Shown piece by piece: positions 27,162-36,295 of a stretch of DNA of 64,000 bases; the first letter of the stretch is position 1; each line of letters starts with the position of its first letter. Made by a program: the position numbers and the translations under genes. Source of the stretch: Paenibacillus sp. FJAT-29882 (GTDB lineage Bacteria > Bacillota > Bacilli > Bacillales > DSM-1321); the NCBI RefSeq assembly GCF_001510645.1, contig NZ_LMVB01000001.1, positions 1,230,436 through 1,294,435 of the forward strand, given 5' to 3'. The notes below the pieces were generated by a model. It had not been told where the DNA came from. It saw only the letters and a list, made by a program, of their open reading frames with translations, and made no database searches.

Positions 27162-27192
27162 GTCTTAAGCTTAATTAATTGATGAAAGTGAC

Positions 27193-27230
27193 AAAATCTC
27201 CTATTCTTAATGAAAAGGAGATTTTTTTTT
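27193..27230 (+). terminator. Rho-independent terminator after gudB
   Basis: AAATCTCCT pairs with AGGAGATTT and is followed by nine Ts. Confidence 0.9.
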
Positions 27231-27349
27231 GAAAAGTTTCTTGAAATATAAGGAATCGCATCTGCAAACAGGCACAATGCGCCATCGGTTCAAGATCAAA
27301 AGCCGATAAGAGGACGACTTGTGCTTTGATACAAGAAAGAGGGTAAAAC

Positions 27350-28318
27350 ATGATTCAAGAAGAAGTGATTATTATTGGCGGGGGACCATGTGGCCTCGCT
27401 GCAGCCATTGCTTTAGAGAATGAAGGAATTCAGGCACTTGTTATTGAAAAAGGCAATATTGTGAATTCTATCTATCACTACCCCACTCATCAGACGTTTT
27501 TTAGCACGAGTGAAAAACTTGAGATTGGCGATGTTGCTTTTATTACAGAAAATAGAAAACCAGTCCGGAATCAGGCGCTAGCCTATTATCGAGAAGTAGT
27601 GAAGAGAAAACAATTACGAATATCATCATTTGAAAATGTAACCAATGTTGAAAAAGAAGAGAATGGTACCTTTGTCGTTATTACTTCTAAAGCAACCTAT
27701 TCGGCGAAAGCCATTATTATCGCAACTGGTTATTATGACCACCCGAATTATCTAAATATTCCAGGTGAAAATCTTCCGCATGTATCGCATTATTTTAAGG
27801 AAGGTCACCCATTCTTTGATAAAGATGTAACAGTGATTGGTGGAAAAAATTCAAGTATTGATGCTGCGTTGGAGCTCGTAAAGGCCGGTTCAAGGGTTAC
27901 TGTTCTTTATCGAGGTATGGAATATTCTCCAAGCATTAAACCGTGGATATTACCAGAGTTCGAATCACTAGTTAGAAATGGGACAATCACAATGGAATTT
28001 GGGGCCCATATTGATGAAATCACAGAAAACCAAGTAATCTATCATACGGCTGAGCGTGTCGAAGCAGTTAAAAGTGATTATGTGTTTGCTATGACAGGCT
28101 ATCATCCGGATTATTCCTTTTTAGAAAGAATGGGGATTCACATTCAAGAAGAGAATGGCAGACCAATATTTAACCATGAGACAATGGAAACGAATGTATC
28201 TGGAATATACATTGCTGGGGTTATTGCTGCTGGAAATAATGCGAATGAAATCTTTATTGAAAATGGTCGTTTCCATGGTGGAATGATTGCTACACATATT
28301 GCTTCTAAAATTCTCTAA
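27350..28318 (+). CDS. ypdA: bacillithiol disulfide reductase YpdA (Bdr)
   Basis: A 322-residue FAD- and NADPH-dependent oxidoreductase of the thioredoxin-reductase superfamily. Known homologs reduce oxidised bacillithiol. The FAD dinucleotide motif GGGPCGLAAA lies at about 10-19 and a second nucleotide site, VIGGKNSSIDAALEL, at about 163-177. No CXXC redox pair is present, as expected for this subfamily. The lone Cys in GGGPCG corresponds to the conserved Cys14 of YpdA. RBS AAGAGGG. Confidence 0.92.
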   Translation: MIQEEVIIIGGGPCGLAAAIALENEGIQALVIEKGNIVNSIYHYPTHQTFFSTSEKLEIGDVAFITENRKPVRNQALAYYREVVKRKQLRISSFENVTNVEKEENGTFVVITSKATYSAKAIIIATGYYDHPNYLNIPGENLPHVSHYFKEGHPFFDKDVTVIGGKNSSIDAALELVKAGSRVTVLYRGMEYSPSIKPWILPEFESLVRNGTITMEFGAHIDEITENQVIYHTAERVEAVKSDYVFAMTGYHPDYSFLERMGIHIQEENGRPIFNHETMETNVSGIYIAGVIAAGNNANEIFIENGRFHGGMIATHIASKIL

Positions 28319-28331
28319 TTCGCATATGCCA

Positions 28332-28382
28332 ATCTAAATAGAGTGCTAAACCAAAATTCGATTGAGCACTCTATTTAGATAT
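28332..28382. terminator. terminator after ypdA
   Basis: ATCTAAATAGAGTGCT and AGCACTCTATTTAGAT form a perfect 16-bp stem with a 17-nt loop. The flanking T run is weak. Confidence 0.6.
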
Positions 28383-28419
28383 TCCATACATACGTAAATA
28401 TATTCTAGATTCATTTGGG

Positions 28420-28940
28420 GTGATTTTAGATAAAGTCTCAAGTAGCAAATTTGCGAAATTAAATCGATTAATGTTGCTATTTCTGCTCTTTTATTTCATT
28501 CACGATTTGGAAGAAATTTTGACTGTAGAGCCATTCCTTTTTAATCATTCCGATACGAATTCTTTCCGTCTAACAACAAGGCAGTTTACATTTGCCTTTT
28601 TACTATTATGGATCATATCAGTAATTAGATGCTATCAAGTTTTAAAGAAGAAGTATTCTTAGGAATGGAGCCTCTTACTTTCTTTTCAATTTTAGTACCA
28701 GGTCTCTTTTTAGCCAACGGTGTAAGTCACTTCATTCAATTCATTATTATAAAAAACTATGTTCCAGGTATCATTACATCGATACTTGTCATCTATCCAT
28801 ATTCTTTTTTTACTCTTACATACTTGTTCAAAGAGAAATTAATAACGATGAAAAAATTTATGTGGTTTCTATGTTTAGGTTTTATTTTACAAATTCCTTT
28901 TGCACTTTTATCCCTTTGGTTTTCCGAATTATTGTTTTAA
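28420..28940 (+). pseudogene. HXXEE domain membrane protein gene, frameshifted
   Basis: Two overlapping frames, 28420-28662 and 28629-28940, together encode one protein. The first has the family motif HDLEE followed by a TM helix. The second continues with LVPGLFLANGVSHFIQFI and KNYVPGIITSILVIYP, the usual second half of HXXEE proteins. The reading frame changes near 28640-28665. Either half alone lacks half of the domain. Their joint length of about 170 residues is normal for the family. The GTG start has no clear ribosome site. A sequencing error is the alternative to a real frameshift. Confidence 0.65.
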
Positions 28941-28981
28941 TCTATGGTTATTTTACTTTGAAACGAGTCATCCATTTAAAT

Positions 28982-29953
28982 TTACAGAGAAAACATTCGC
29001 TGGATTTCTATTTGAGATTCCGTGTTATGTAGGGCAATCAATAATTTGATCCGTGCTTTCTGACCGTTGAGACCGTTTGAGAAAATGATCCCCATATCCT
29101 TCAACTGCTTCCCACCTCCGTTATATCCATACACATCTTGTACGATTCCATTAAAGCAGCGGGAGACGATCACAACAGGAATATTTGCCGCTAATAGGGC
29201 CTCGATTCCTTTCATCGTTTCGGGAGGCATATTACCTTGGCCTAGAGCTTCAATGACTAAACCATCAATATTCATCTCCTTTAATGCATAAAATAAGGTA
29301 GAGTCCATTCCAGCGTGTGCTTTAAGCAGGGTTACTCGTTTTGAAACGGTTTCCATCGGATACTTTTCTTGATGCTCAGGATGATGATGGAAAAAAACAG
29401 CACGCTTGGTCACAATCCCTATTGGACCGTATTGTGGACTTTGAAAAGTGGAAACATTGCTAGTATGCGTTTTGGTAGCGTTAGCGGCTGTATGAATTTC
29501 ATCATTTAAGACGATGAGGACGCCTTTTCCAACCGCTTGATCACAGATTGCAACCTTAATGGATGAAATGAAATTGTATAATCCATCAGAGCCGATTTCA
29601 TTGCTTGAGCGCATAGCACCTGTGACAACGATAGGGATATTCGTCTGTATCGTCAGGTCCAGAAAATAGGCTGTTTCTTCAAGAGTGTCTGTACCGTGGG
29701 TGATCACAACTCCGTCGATTGGCGCATCTTGGATTGATTCCTCTATTAGCTTCTTAATTGAAAGCATTTCGGTAGCAGTGATATGTGGCGAAGGCAAGTT
29801 AAAAGGCTCTTTGATGATTAAATTCGCCATATCATGAATCGTCTCAGACGTTATTTTAATTGGGTTTTCATTGGCTAATTTTACGGCGCCAGCCGAATCC
29901 TCCATCATAGAAATCGTCCCACCTGTATGAATAATTAACACATTTTTTTTCAT
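28982..29953 (-). CDS. ansA: type I L-asparaginase
   Basis: Hydrolyses asparagine to aspartate and ammonia. The 323 residues carry the first catalytic motif HTGGTISMMED (Thr near 12) and the second, VITHGTDTLEETAYFL (Thr-Asp near 85-90). There is no signal peptide, so it should be the cytoplasmic type. ATG 29953 follows CTGGAGGTGA. It lies between ypdA and prsW, an addition relative to B. subtilis 168 gene order. Confidence 0.93.
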   Translation of the reverse strand: MKKNVLIIHTGGTISMMEDSAGAVKLANENPIKITSETIHDMANLIIKEPFNLPSPHITATEMLSIKKLIEESIQDAPIDGVVITHGTDTLEETAYFLDLTIQTNIPIVVTGAMRSSNEIGSDGLYNFISSIKVAICDQAVGKGVLIVLNDEIHTAANATKTHTSNVSTFQSPQYGPIGIVTKRAVFFHHHPEHQEKYPMETVSKRVTLLKAHAGMDSTLFYALKEMNIDGLVIEALGQGNMPPETMKGIEALLAANIPVVIVSRCFNGIVQDVYGYNGGGKQLKDMGIIFSNGLNGQKARIKLLIALHNTESQIEIQRMFSL

Positions 29954-30065
29954 AATTCGTCACCTCCAGGTTCATTAAAAAAGCCAATCACAGAAATTAA
30001 GCTGTCATTTTCTTTTTCCTCATTCCATGATACGATTAAATAAAAGATAAGAAAAGGGGTCAGCC

Positions 30066-30731
30066 ATGCTGGTCATTTTAACTGCAGGCATTGCACCTGG
30101 TTTAGCATTGCTGAGTTACTTTTATTTGAAAGATCAATATGACTCTGAACCGGTTTCAGCCGTGTTTAAGACGTTTTTATATGGCGTTTCTCTAGTGCTT
30201 CCGATTATGTTTCTCCAATACGTGATGCAAACGGAAAATGTCTTTACATCCCAATTTGGCGAAGCATTTCTAAAAGCTGCACTGCTGGAGGAATTCATGA
30301 AGTGGTTTTTTCTTCTGTATATTATTTATCCGTTCGCTGTATTTGATGAACCGTACGATGGAATTGTTTATGGTGTTTCTGTTTCACTAGGGTTTGCGAC
30401 GATGGAGAATATTTTATATTTAATTGCGAATGGAGTTGAACATGCATTAGGAAGAGCGATACTTCCTGTGTCTAGTCATGCATTATTCGGTGTAATCATG
30501 GGGTACTATTTGGGTAAAGCCAAATTCTCCAACACACATAAAAAACTATTCTTGTTCTTATCTCTAGGAATATCGGTATTTCTTCATGGATTGTATGACT
30601 TCATTCTCTTAATAGATCGGTTTTGGGTTTATTTGATTTTGCCATTTATGATTTTTCTTTGGTGGTTAGCTTTGAAAAAAGTAAAAACTGCACGACGTCT
30701 ATCTCAATTTCATGATTCAACAAGTTTTTAA
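30066..30731 (+). CDS. prsW: glutamic-type intramembrane protease PrsW
   Basis: PrsW performs site-1 cleavage of anti-sigma factor RsiW in B. subtilis in response to antimicrobial peptides and envelope stress. The 221-residue polytopic protein has the catalytic LLEEFMKW (Glu-Glu near 75-76) and conserved motifs GFATMENILY, SSHALFGVIMG and FLHGLYDF. rsiW is not in this window. The stop codon lies five bases before MITE C2. Confidence 0.92.
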   Translation: MLVILTAGIAPGLALLSYFYLKDQYDSEPVSAVFKTFLYGVSLVLPIMFLQYVMQTENVFTSQFGEAFLKAALLEEFMKWFFLLYIIYPFAVFDEPYDGIVYGVSVSLGFATMENILYLIANGVEHALGRAILPVSSHALFGVIMGYYLGKAKFSNTHKKLFLFLSLGISVFLHGLYDFILLIDRFWVYLILPFMIFLWWLALKKVKTARRLSQFHDSTSF

Positions 30732-30736
30732 ATAAT

Positions 30737-30813
30737 AGTGTGTGTTCAAAAGGAGGATAAAAAGAGCCGAGAAATTCGAAAGCTATTTTTACCGGACTTT
30801 TTGAACAACCTCT
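30737..30813 (+). mobile_element. MITE-like element C2 (77 bp, short form)
   Basis: The left end AGTGTGTGTTCAAAAGG and right end CTTTTTGAACAACCTCT match the family termini. AAT flanks both sides (30734-30736 and 30814-30816). The interior is shortened: GAGCCGAGAAATTCGAA joins directly to the right arm. It lies immediately after prsW. Confidence 0.8.
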
Positions 30814-30993
30814 AATAAGTAATCCTAATATCGATTTTTCAGCTCAAATCATTTAAAAGAGAGTAAAGAGGGAAACCATTCGGTTTTCCTCTTTTTGCTA
30901 TTAAGGTTTTTTCTACTTATCTTGGAATAAAAACGGCCCTTAAGAAGAAAATAGGTATACATTACATCATAAGAAAAAGAGGGTGTGTAGTTG

Positions 30994-31854
30994 ATGAAAG
31001 GAATTTCGTCAAAATGGAAAGGTGTAATAGCGACAGTTTTAGCTGTTTGTTGCTTAGCATTTTCTGACTATGATGCTTCGGCCTTTACGAGCCAAGTTAT
31101 CCAAAAAGGTGCGGTCGGAGACGATGTCATTGAGCTTCAAGCTCGATTGCAAAATATCGGCTATTATCATGGGAAAATCGACGGGGTATATGGGTGGGGA
31201 ACGTATTGGGCTTTGCGAAATTTTCAACAAAGCTTTGGGCTACCTATTGATGGTTTAGCTGGTTTTACAACGAAAAAAAAGCTTGCAGATGCATCGAATT
31301 TTAATGCAAAATTTGTCCATGAACAAATTCAAAAAGGCAACGAGTTTACGTATTATGGTGGCGTAGATATTGAAAAGCAAATTAAGCCGAATACAAATAA
31401 GAAGAATACGAACACGACGGGGAAAACGAATACTAGTACGAAACAAGCTACCAAAAGCAATCAAAAAACGAATACTGCTTCGAATCTTCCAGCTGGATAT
31501 TCACAGAATGATATCCAATTAATAGCGAATGCAGTGTACGGTGAATCTAGAGGTGAACCTTATATAGGGCAGGTTGCAGTTGCTGCTGTAATCTTAAATC
31601 GTCTGGATAGTCCTTCGTTTCCAAATACAATATCTGGGGTTATTTTTGAACCTGGAGCGTTTACGGCTGTAGCGGATGGCCAAATTTGGTTAACTCCCAA
31701 TGAAAGAGCAAAAGAAGCAGTTATTGACGCAATCAATGGTTGGGACCCAAGTGGAAATGCTGAGTATTACTTTAACCCACAAACAGCAACAAGTAAATGG
31801 ATTTGGACAAGACCCCAAATTAAACAAATCGGCAAACATATTTTCTGTCATTGA
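30994..31854 (+). CDS. sleB: spore cortex-lytic enzyme SleB
   Basis: SleB degrades cortex peptidoglycan during germination (lytic transglycosylase on muramic-lactam cortex). From ATG 30994 (a TTG directly upstream is possible) the order is: signal peptide (about 1-30, ending DASA), a PG_binding_1 domain (about 40-90, GDDVIELQARLQNIGYYHG), a Thr/Asn/Lys-rich linker (about 128-163), and a C-terminal SleB/hydrolase_2 domain. In that domain VYGESRGEPYIGQVAVAAV contains the catalytic Glu. It is co-transcribed with ypeB 13 bp downstream. RBS AGAGGGTG. Confidence 0.95.
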   Translation: MKGISSKWKGVIATVLAVCCLAFSDYDASAFTSQVIQKGAVGDDVIELQARLQNIGYYHGKIDGVYGWGTYWALRNFQQSFGLPIDGLAGFTTKKKLADASNFNAKFVHEQIQKGNEFTYYGGVDIEKQIKPNTNKKNTNTTGKTNTSTKQATKSNQKTNTASNLPAGYSQNDIQLIANAVYGESRGEPYIGQVAVAAVILNRLDSPSFPNTISGVIFEPGAFTAVADGQIWLTPNERAKEAVIDAINGWDPSGNAEYYFNPQTATSKWIWTRPQIKQIGKHIFCH

Positions 31855-31867
31855 GAGGTGAAACGAA

Positions 31868-33220
31868 TTGATTAGAAACGTAGTGATTGGTGTATTAGTA
31901 TTAGCTGTAGCAGGTACTGGATTTTGGGGCTACCAAGAACATAAGGAAAAAAATGCAATCTTGATTAATGCTGAAAATACGTATCAACGTGCATTTCATG
32001 ATTTATCGTATCAGGTAGATATTTTGCAAGATAAGATTGGTAATACATTAGCAATGAATTCACGGACATCTCTTAGTCCTGCCCTTACAGATGTTTGGAG
32101 AATCACATCTGAAGCACAAAATGATGTAGGTCAACTTCCATTGACATTACTTCCATTTAATAAAACCGAAGAGTTCTTGTCAGATATCGGTGATTTTAGC
32201 TATCGAACTGCTGTTAGAGATTTGGAAAAAGAACCGCTTAATGATAAGGAATACACTAGACTTGAAACACTTTACGGCCAAGCTGGAGAAATTCAAAAGG
32301 AACTAAGAAAGGTTCAACATCTTGTTATTAAGAATAATCTTCGTTGGATGGACGTTGAAATGGCTTTAGCGTCAGGGAAAGAGAATACGGACAACACGAT
32401 TATTGATGGTTTCGAAACGGTTGAAAAAACAGTGTCGGGTTACTCTGAATCCCAAACAGGAGATCCCACTTATACGAGTAGTAAGCAAGAAAATAAAAAC
32501 TATCAAAACTTAAAAGGTGAGATTATTTCGAAAAAAGAGGCGGTTCAAAAGGCGAAAAAATATGCAAAAATGAAAGAGCCGATCGAGGTAAGGGTTGAAG
32601 AAAATGGAAAAGGTGCGAAATATGAATTCTATAGTATAAGTCTCCTTGAAACAGGTACTAATACCGAAGTAGATATGGATATAACTAAAAAAGGCGGATA
32701 TCCAGTCTGGTATATTAACAACCGTGATATTCAGAACAGTAAATTGGATTTAAATAAAGCGAGTCAAAAAGCGGTTCAATTTCTAAAAGAAAATGATTTT
32801 GAATCACTGGATTTGTTTGAAAGTGCTCAATATGATCATATAGGATTATTTAATTTCGTTACTTTACAGGATGGTATAAGAATCTATCCTGATTCAGTGA
32901 AAATTAAGATTGCACTTGATGATGGATCAGTGCTTGGTTTTTCAGCTGATGACTTCTTTCAATCACATAAAAAACGCGATATTCCCAAAGCCGCACTATC
33001 TGTTGAAGAAGCAAAAACAAAAATTAATCAGAAAGTAACCATTATGGAGGAAAGAAAAGCGTTAATAGTCAATGATCTTGATCAAGAAGTTCTTTGTTAT
33101 GAATTTTTAGGAACCATTAATCAAGATACGTATCGGATTTTTATCAATGCTAATTCGGGCAGAGAAGAAAAAGTGGAAAAATTGAAAAATTCTGAGCCGG
33201 TGTATGAAAATCTATTGTAA
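31868..33220 (+). CDS. ypeB: germination protein YpeB
   Basis: YpeB is needed for SleB assembly and stability in the spore, and the two proteins stabilise each other. The TTG start at 31868 follows GAGAGGTG and gives 450 residues with an N-terminal membrane anchor (about 4-20). A helical N-domain is followed by C-terminal PepSY-type repeats: EIISKKEAVQKAKKYA near 216, SQKAVQFLKEND near 298 and SVEEAKTKINQKV near 377. The sleB-ypeB order is standard for Bacillus. Confidence 0.94.
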   Translation: MIRNVVIGVLVLAVAGTGFWGYQEHKEKNAILINAENTYQRAFHDLSYQVDILQDKIGNTLAMNSRTSLSPALTDVWRITSEAQNDVGQLPLTLLPFNKTEEFLSDIGDFSYRTAVRDLEKEPLNDKEYTRLETLYGQAGEIQKELRKVQHLVIKNNLRWMDVEMALASGKENTDNTIIDGFETVEKTVSGYSESQTGDPTYTSSKQENKNYQNLKGEIISKKEAVQKAKKYAKMKEPIEVRVEENGKGAKYEFYSISLLETGTNTEVDMDITKKGGYPVWYINNRDIQNSKLDLNKASQKAVQFLKENDFESLDLFESAQYDHIGLFNFVTLQDGIRIYPDSVKIKIALDDGSVLGFSADDFFQSHKKRDIPKAALSVEEAKTKINQKVTIMEERKALIVNDLDQEVLCYEFLGTINQDTYRIFINANSGREEKVEKLKNSEPVYENLL

Positions 33221-33354
33221 GAAACGAATTTAGCATTATGACGTGATATTTTGTATGGGGAATGATCTAAATAACTCGTATACGATAGAGGAGTCTCCCT
33301 CACATTTTGGTTCATACAAACACATGGATCGTTTTTGTAGCATATTATTCATAT

Positions 33355-33392
33355 AAAAAAAGGAAGAGTACGTATGTGCTTTTCCTTTTTTT
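33355..33392 (+). terminator. Rho-independent terminator after ypeB
   Basis: AAAAAAAGGAA and TTCCTTTTTTT form a stem with A and T runs on both sides. It lies between ypeB and ypfA and argues against any longer N-terminus for ypfA. Confidence 0.75.
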
Positions 33393-33465
33393 GTTTTCAT
33401 GTAATAATAATGGAAATAGAGAAAGAAAGCCTCATGTTGAACAAGTTATTATAGGGAAGTGTGAA

Positions 33466-34125
33466 ATGATGATTAATATCGGGGACGCTATATTAATAAA
33501 GTCAAGGTTTTCTATGACTGAAGAAGTGTATAAAGCAATGGTAGTAGAGATAGAGGATGGCGGTTTATTTATTGATTATCCGGTGAATGTTGAGACCGGG
33601 AAGATTGCGTTTTTGCCAGATGGTATGCAATTGGAGATTACAATTACTGATTCAGATCAAGCTGTTCATATTTTTGAATCTGAGGTGCTAGGTAGGATTA
33701 GAGTAAGAATTCCGATGATTCAATTATTATTACCTCCGGAGAATACTTTCATTCGAATTCAGAGACGACAATATGTAAGACTGGAGGTCTCAGTGGATGC
33801 AGCTGTCCATCCACAAAAAAATGAATTTTCACCTTTTAAAACCATTACGGAAGATATAAGCGCCGGTGGAGTAGCGATAAGGCTACCGAAAAATGTAGAT
33901 ATAAAAGAAGCTGCCAACGTAAAATTATGGCTCGTATTGCCCTTGAAGTCAGGAGAAATTCATTATCTAAGCATGAAGGGAAGAATCACTCGCTTAAATG
34001 ATGAACAGAAAGGAAAAAATATCCTTTCGATTCAATTTATTGATGCAACGGATACCGATACTAAATTATTCATGCGTTTTATTTTTGAAAAACAACTGGA
34101 GTTAAAGAAGCGGGGAATTATCTAA
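33466..34125 (+). CDS. ypfA: c-di-GMP receptor of the YcgR/PilZ type (MotI)
   Basis: A flagellar brake protein in B. subtilis (YpfA/MotI/DgrA) that binds c-di-GMP and acts on the motor stator. ATG 33466 follows AGGGAAGTG. Any upstream extension would cross the ypeB terminator. The 219 residues hold an N-terminal YcgR_2 domain (about 1-90) and a PilZ domain. The PilZ ligand motifs RRQYVRLEV (RxxxR) and D-ISAGGVAI (DxSxxG) are intact at about 105 and 140. Motility genes are not adjacent, but cheR is in the same window. Confidence 0.9.
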   Translation: MMINIGDAILIKSRFSMTEEVYKAMVVEIEDGGLFIDYPVNVETGKIAFLPDGMQLEITITDSDQAVHIFESEVLGRIRVRIPMIQLLLPPENTFIRIQRRQYVRLEVSVDAAVHPQKNEFSPFKTITEDISAGGVAIRLPKNVDIKEAANVKLWLVLPLKSGEIHYLSMKGRITRLNDEQKGKNILSIQFIDATDTDTKLFMRFIFEKQLELKKRGII

Positions 34126-34268
34126 AAATGTTAGACTTCTCATGCTAAACATATGGTTTAGTTAACAAGTATTATATATCATTATTTCGTAAAGAAATTG
34201 AATGAATAACATATCATTACTCCATACTGTTAGAAAGGCTTGATCGCGGATGGAGGATTTGAACAATT

Positions 34269-34454
34269 TTGAAAACAGTAGAACGATTTATTATTAAATT
34301 GATTTGGATTCAATTGATTTTCTTACTTGCCTTTCAACTTTTTTTGAATCGTGAAGACACTTTTGTTCAATTTAAAAAACTTGCTCGGTATGAAGGGGTC
34401 AATAGCAATAATTATACGAAAGTCATTGAAACGTTTGATGATTTGCAAGACTAA
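34269..34454 (+). CDS. ypfB: DUF5359 family small membrane protein YpfB
   Basis: A 61-residue protein starting at TTG 34269, 12 bases after GGAGG. One hydrophobic helix (about 8-25, IIKLIWIQLIFLLAFQLFL) is followed by a polar tail with KLARYEGV, seen in Bacillus YpfB proteins. It lies between ypfA and cmk as in B. subtilis. Function is unknown. Confidence 0.75.
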   Translation: MKTVERFIIKLIWIQLIFLLAFQLFLNREDTFVQFKKLARYEGVNSNNYTKVIETFDDLQD

Positions 34455-34456
34455 AA

Positions 34457-34484
34457 GAAAGCGGGTTTTTTCGCTTTTTTTTTT
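34457..34484 (+). terminator. Rho-independent terminator after ypfB
   Basis: AAAGCG pairs with CGCTTT and is followed by about ten Ts. Confidence 0.7.
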
Positions 34485-34500
34485 GTTGAAGTAACCTTAG

Positions 34501-34640
34501 AGTGCGTGTTTAAAAAGAGCCGAGAAGTTCGAGGAGCGCATCTCGAGAGACCTGCATGTATGCAACAATACGCGAGACCAGAGAGACAGAGCTTTGATGC
34601 AATTCGCAAGCTTTTTTACCGGACTTTTTGAACATCCTCT
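34501..34640 (+). mobile_element. MITE-like element C3 (140 bp)
   Basis: The termini are AGTGCGTGTTTAAAAAG and CTTTTTGAACATCCTCT. TAG is duplicated on both sides (34498-34500 and 34641-34643). The interior shares CGAGAAGTTCGAGGAGCGCA and the TTTGATGCAATTCGCAAGCT arm with other copies. It occupies the gap between ypfB and cmk. The remaining 200 bp show no gene. Confidence 0.8.
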
Positions 34641-34851
34641 TAGAGGTTTAAAAAGCTCATTTAGTTTTTTTGTATGGCACCGCTATTATACATGAATGAG
34701 CTAAAAACGTTGGAACAACCTCTTAATAGTATGTTACCTAAGAAGATGAATTCTTATTTGTTAGGCAAAAGTATTTCTGTTTCCTTAAGTGAATGTGATA
34801 AAATAAAGAGGATAAGATATTATAGCGTTAGATAGGATTTTAGGAGGATTT

Positions 34852-35526
34852 ATGATAAAAAAAATATCTGTTGCCATCGATGGACCTGCAGCAGCGGGGA
34901 AGAGTACCGTGGCAAAAATAGTGGCAGAAAATTTTAAGTACATTTATGTGGATACAGGTGCAATGTACCGTGCATTAACATATAAAGCTTTTAGTGAACG
35001 AATCAATCCGACAGAAGAACAAGAACTTTTTTCTTTGCTGACACAAACGGAAATCGAATTAATGCCAAGTGAACATGGACAACTTGTGTTTCTTGATGGT
35101 GAAAATGTCACAGCACAAATAAGGAATAACGAAGTGACAGCTGCTGTATCTGAAGTATCTAAGCATCGTTCGATTCGAGAAGAAATGGTCACAAGACAGC
35201 AACAGCTAGCAAAAGGCGGGGGTGTTGTCATGGATGGACGGGATATCGGCACACATGTCCTTCCAGATGCGGAAGTAAAAGTGTTCTTAATTGCTTCAGT
35301 AGAAGAGCGTGCAAACCGTAGATACCAGGAAAATTCACAAAAAGGATTTTCAGCAGATATAGAGAAATTAAAAGAAGAGATTACTTTACGTGATAAGCTG
35401 GACTCGGAACGGGAAGTATCACCATTAAAAAAGGCGAAAGATGCCTTAGAACTAGATACTACCTCCATGTCGATCGAACAGGTAGCAAAGAAAATTATTT
35501 CGCTCATAGAAGAAAGGATAAGATGA
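34852..35526 (+). CDS. cmk: cytidylate kinase
   Basis: Phosphorylates CMP and dCMP to the diphosphates for RNA, DNA and phospholipid synthesis. In 224 residues the P-loop [14 protein letters not shown] lies at about 9-22, then [11 protein letters not shown], and the [18 protein letters not shown] motif near 128-145. ATG 34852 follows TAGGAGG. It overlaps plsC by 4 bp, which couples nucleotide and lipid genes as in many Firmicutes. Confidence 0.96.
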   Translation: MIKKISVAIDGPAAAGKSTVAKIVAENFKYIYVDTGAMYRALTYKAFSERINPTEEQELFSLLTQTEIELMPSEHGQLVFLDGENVTAQIRNNEVTAAVSEVSKHRSIREEMVTRQQQLAKGGGVVMDGRDIGTHVLPDAEVKVFLIASVEERANRRYQENSQKGFSADIEKLKEEITLRDKLDSEREVSPLKKAKDALELDTTSMSIEQVAKKIISLIEERIR

Positions 35527-36110
35527 ATTTGAATTTTTACACATTTGCAAAAAACGTTGTAAAAATTGTTCTATTGCCATTCTATAGGGCTAAAGCAATA
35601 GGAAAGGAAAATATCCCGGGAGGGGGTGGCGTACTAATCTGTACCAACCATATTAACAACCTAGATCCACCAATGGTTGGAATTGCAACGAAAAGAGACG
35701 TTCACTTTATGGCTAAAGAAGAATTGTTTCAGATTCCTATTTTGAAGGGCGTATTACCTAAAGTTCATGCATTTCCAGTAAAACGCGGATTGAGTGACAG
35801 GGAAGCGCTACGAAAAGGACTAGCGATACTTAAAGATGGGCAAGTATTAGGGCTTTTCCCAGAAGGAACACGAAGTAAGGATGGTCAATTAGGTGAGGGA
35901 TTAGCGGGAGCAGGATTTTTCGCTCTCCGATCAAAAGCAACAGTTCTTCCATGTGCAATTATTGGTCCATATAAAATGTTTAGACCTGTAAAAGTTGTCT
36001 TTGGAAAACCGATGGATTTTGAAAAATTGCGCGAAGAGAAGGTTTCAGCAGATGTCGCAACGAAGACTATCATGAATGAAATTCAAACTTTGATTAATGA
36101 GCATAAATAA
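35523..36110 (+). CDS. plsC: 1-acyl-sn-glycerol-3-phosphate acyltransferase
   Basis: Makes phosphatidic acid from lysophosphatidic acid at the membrane. The 195 residues hold the four acyltransferase blocks: NHINNLDP (NHX4D), the VKRG segment, [10 protein letters not shown], and a final proline-containing block ([10 protein letters not shown]). The ATG overlaps the cmk stop. The N-terminus has a hydrophobic, basic stretch suited to membrane association. Confidence 0.92.
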   Translation: MNLNFYTFAKNVVKIVLLPFYRAKAIGKENIPGGGGVLICTNHINNLDPPMVGIATKRDVHFMAKEELFQIPILKGVLPKVHAFPVKRGLSDREALRKGLAILKDGQVLGLFPEGTRSKDGQLGEGLAGAGFFALRSKATVLPCAIIGPYKMFRPVKVVFGKPMDFEKLREEKVSADVATKTIMNEIQTLINEHK

Positions 36111-36295
36111 TTCATCTTGCTTGACAATTTATCGTTTTTATTAGAGTTTATATAAATAGGGGATTAATTCCGAATTATGAATTAATATAAAATCTTTATT
36201 CACTCTTAGACAGGCAAGCTAACATATTCTTAGATCAGGAAAAAGCCTGGAATAGAAATTCTGCAGTGCAGTCATGGGTTAAGGAGGAGTTCGTA

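Noticed and set aside
28629-28940. Second half of the HXXEE locus as an independent membrane protein gene
   Set aside because: It has no ribosome site, and its content completes the HXXEE domain begun in the other frame.
30921-30965. Sigma-G promoter for sleB
   Set aside because: A GGAATA-like -35 is present, but no CATNNTA-type -10 lies at the right distance, so I could not support it from sequence.
33307-33465. 53-codon N-terminal extension of ypfA
   Set aside because: It runs through the ypeB terminator hairpin and lacks a ribosome site. ATG 33466 with AGGGAAGTG gives the normal family N-terminus.
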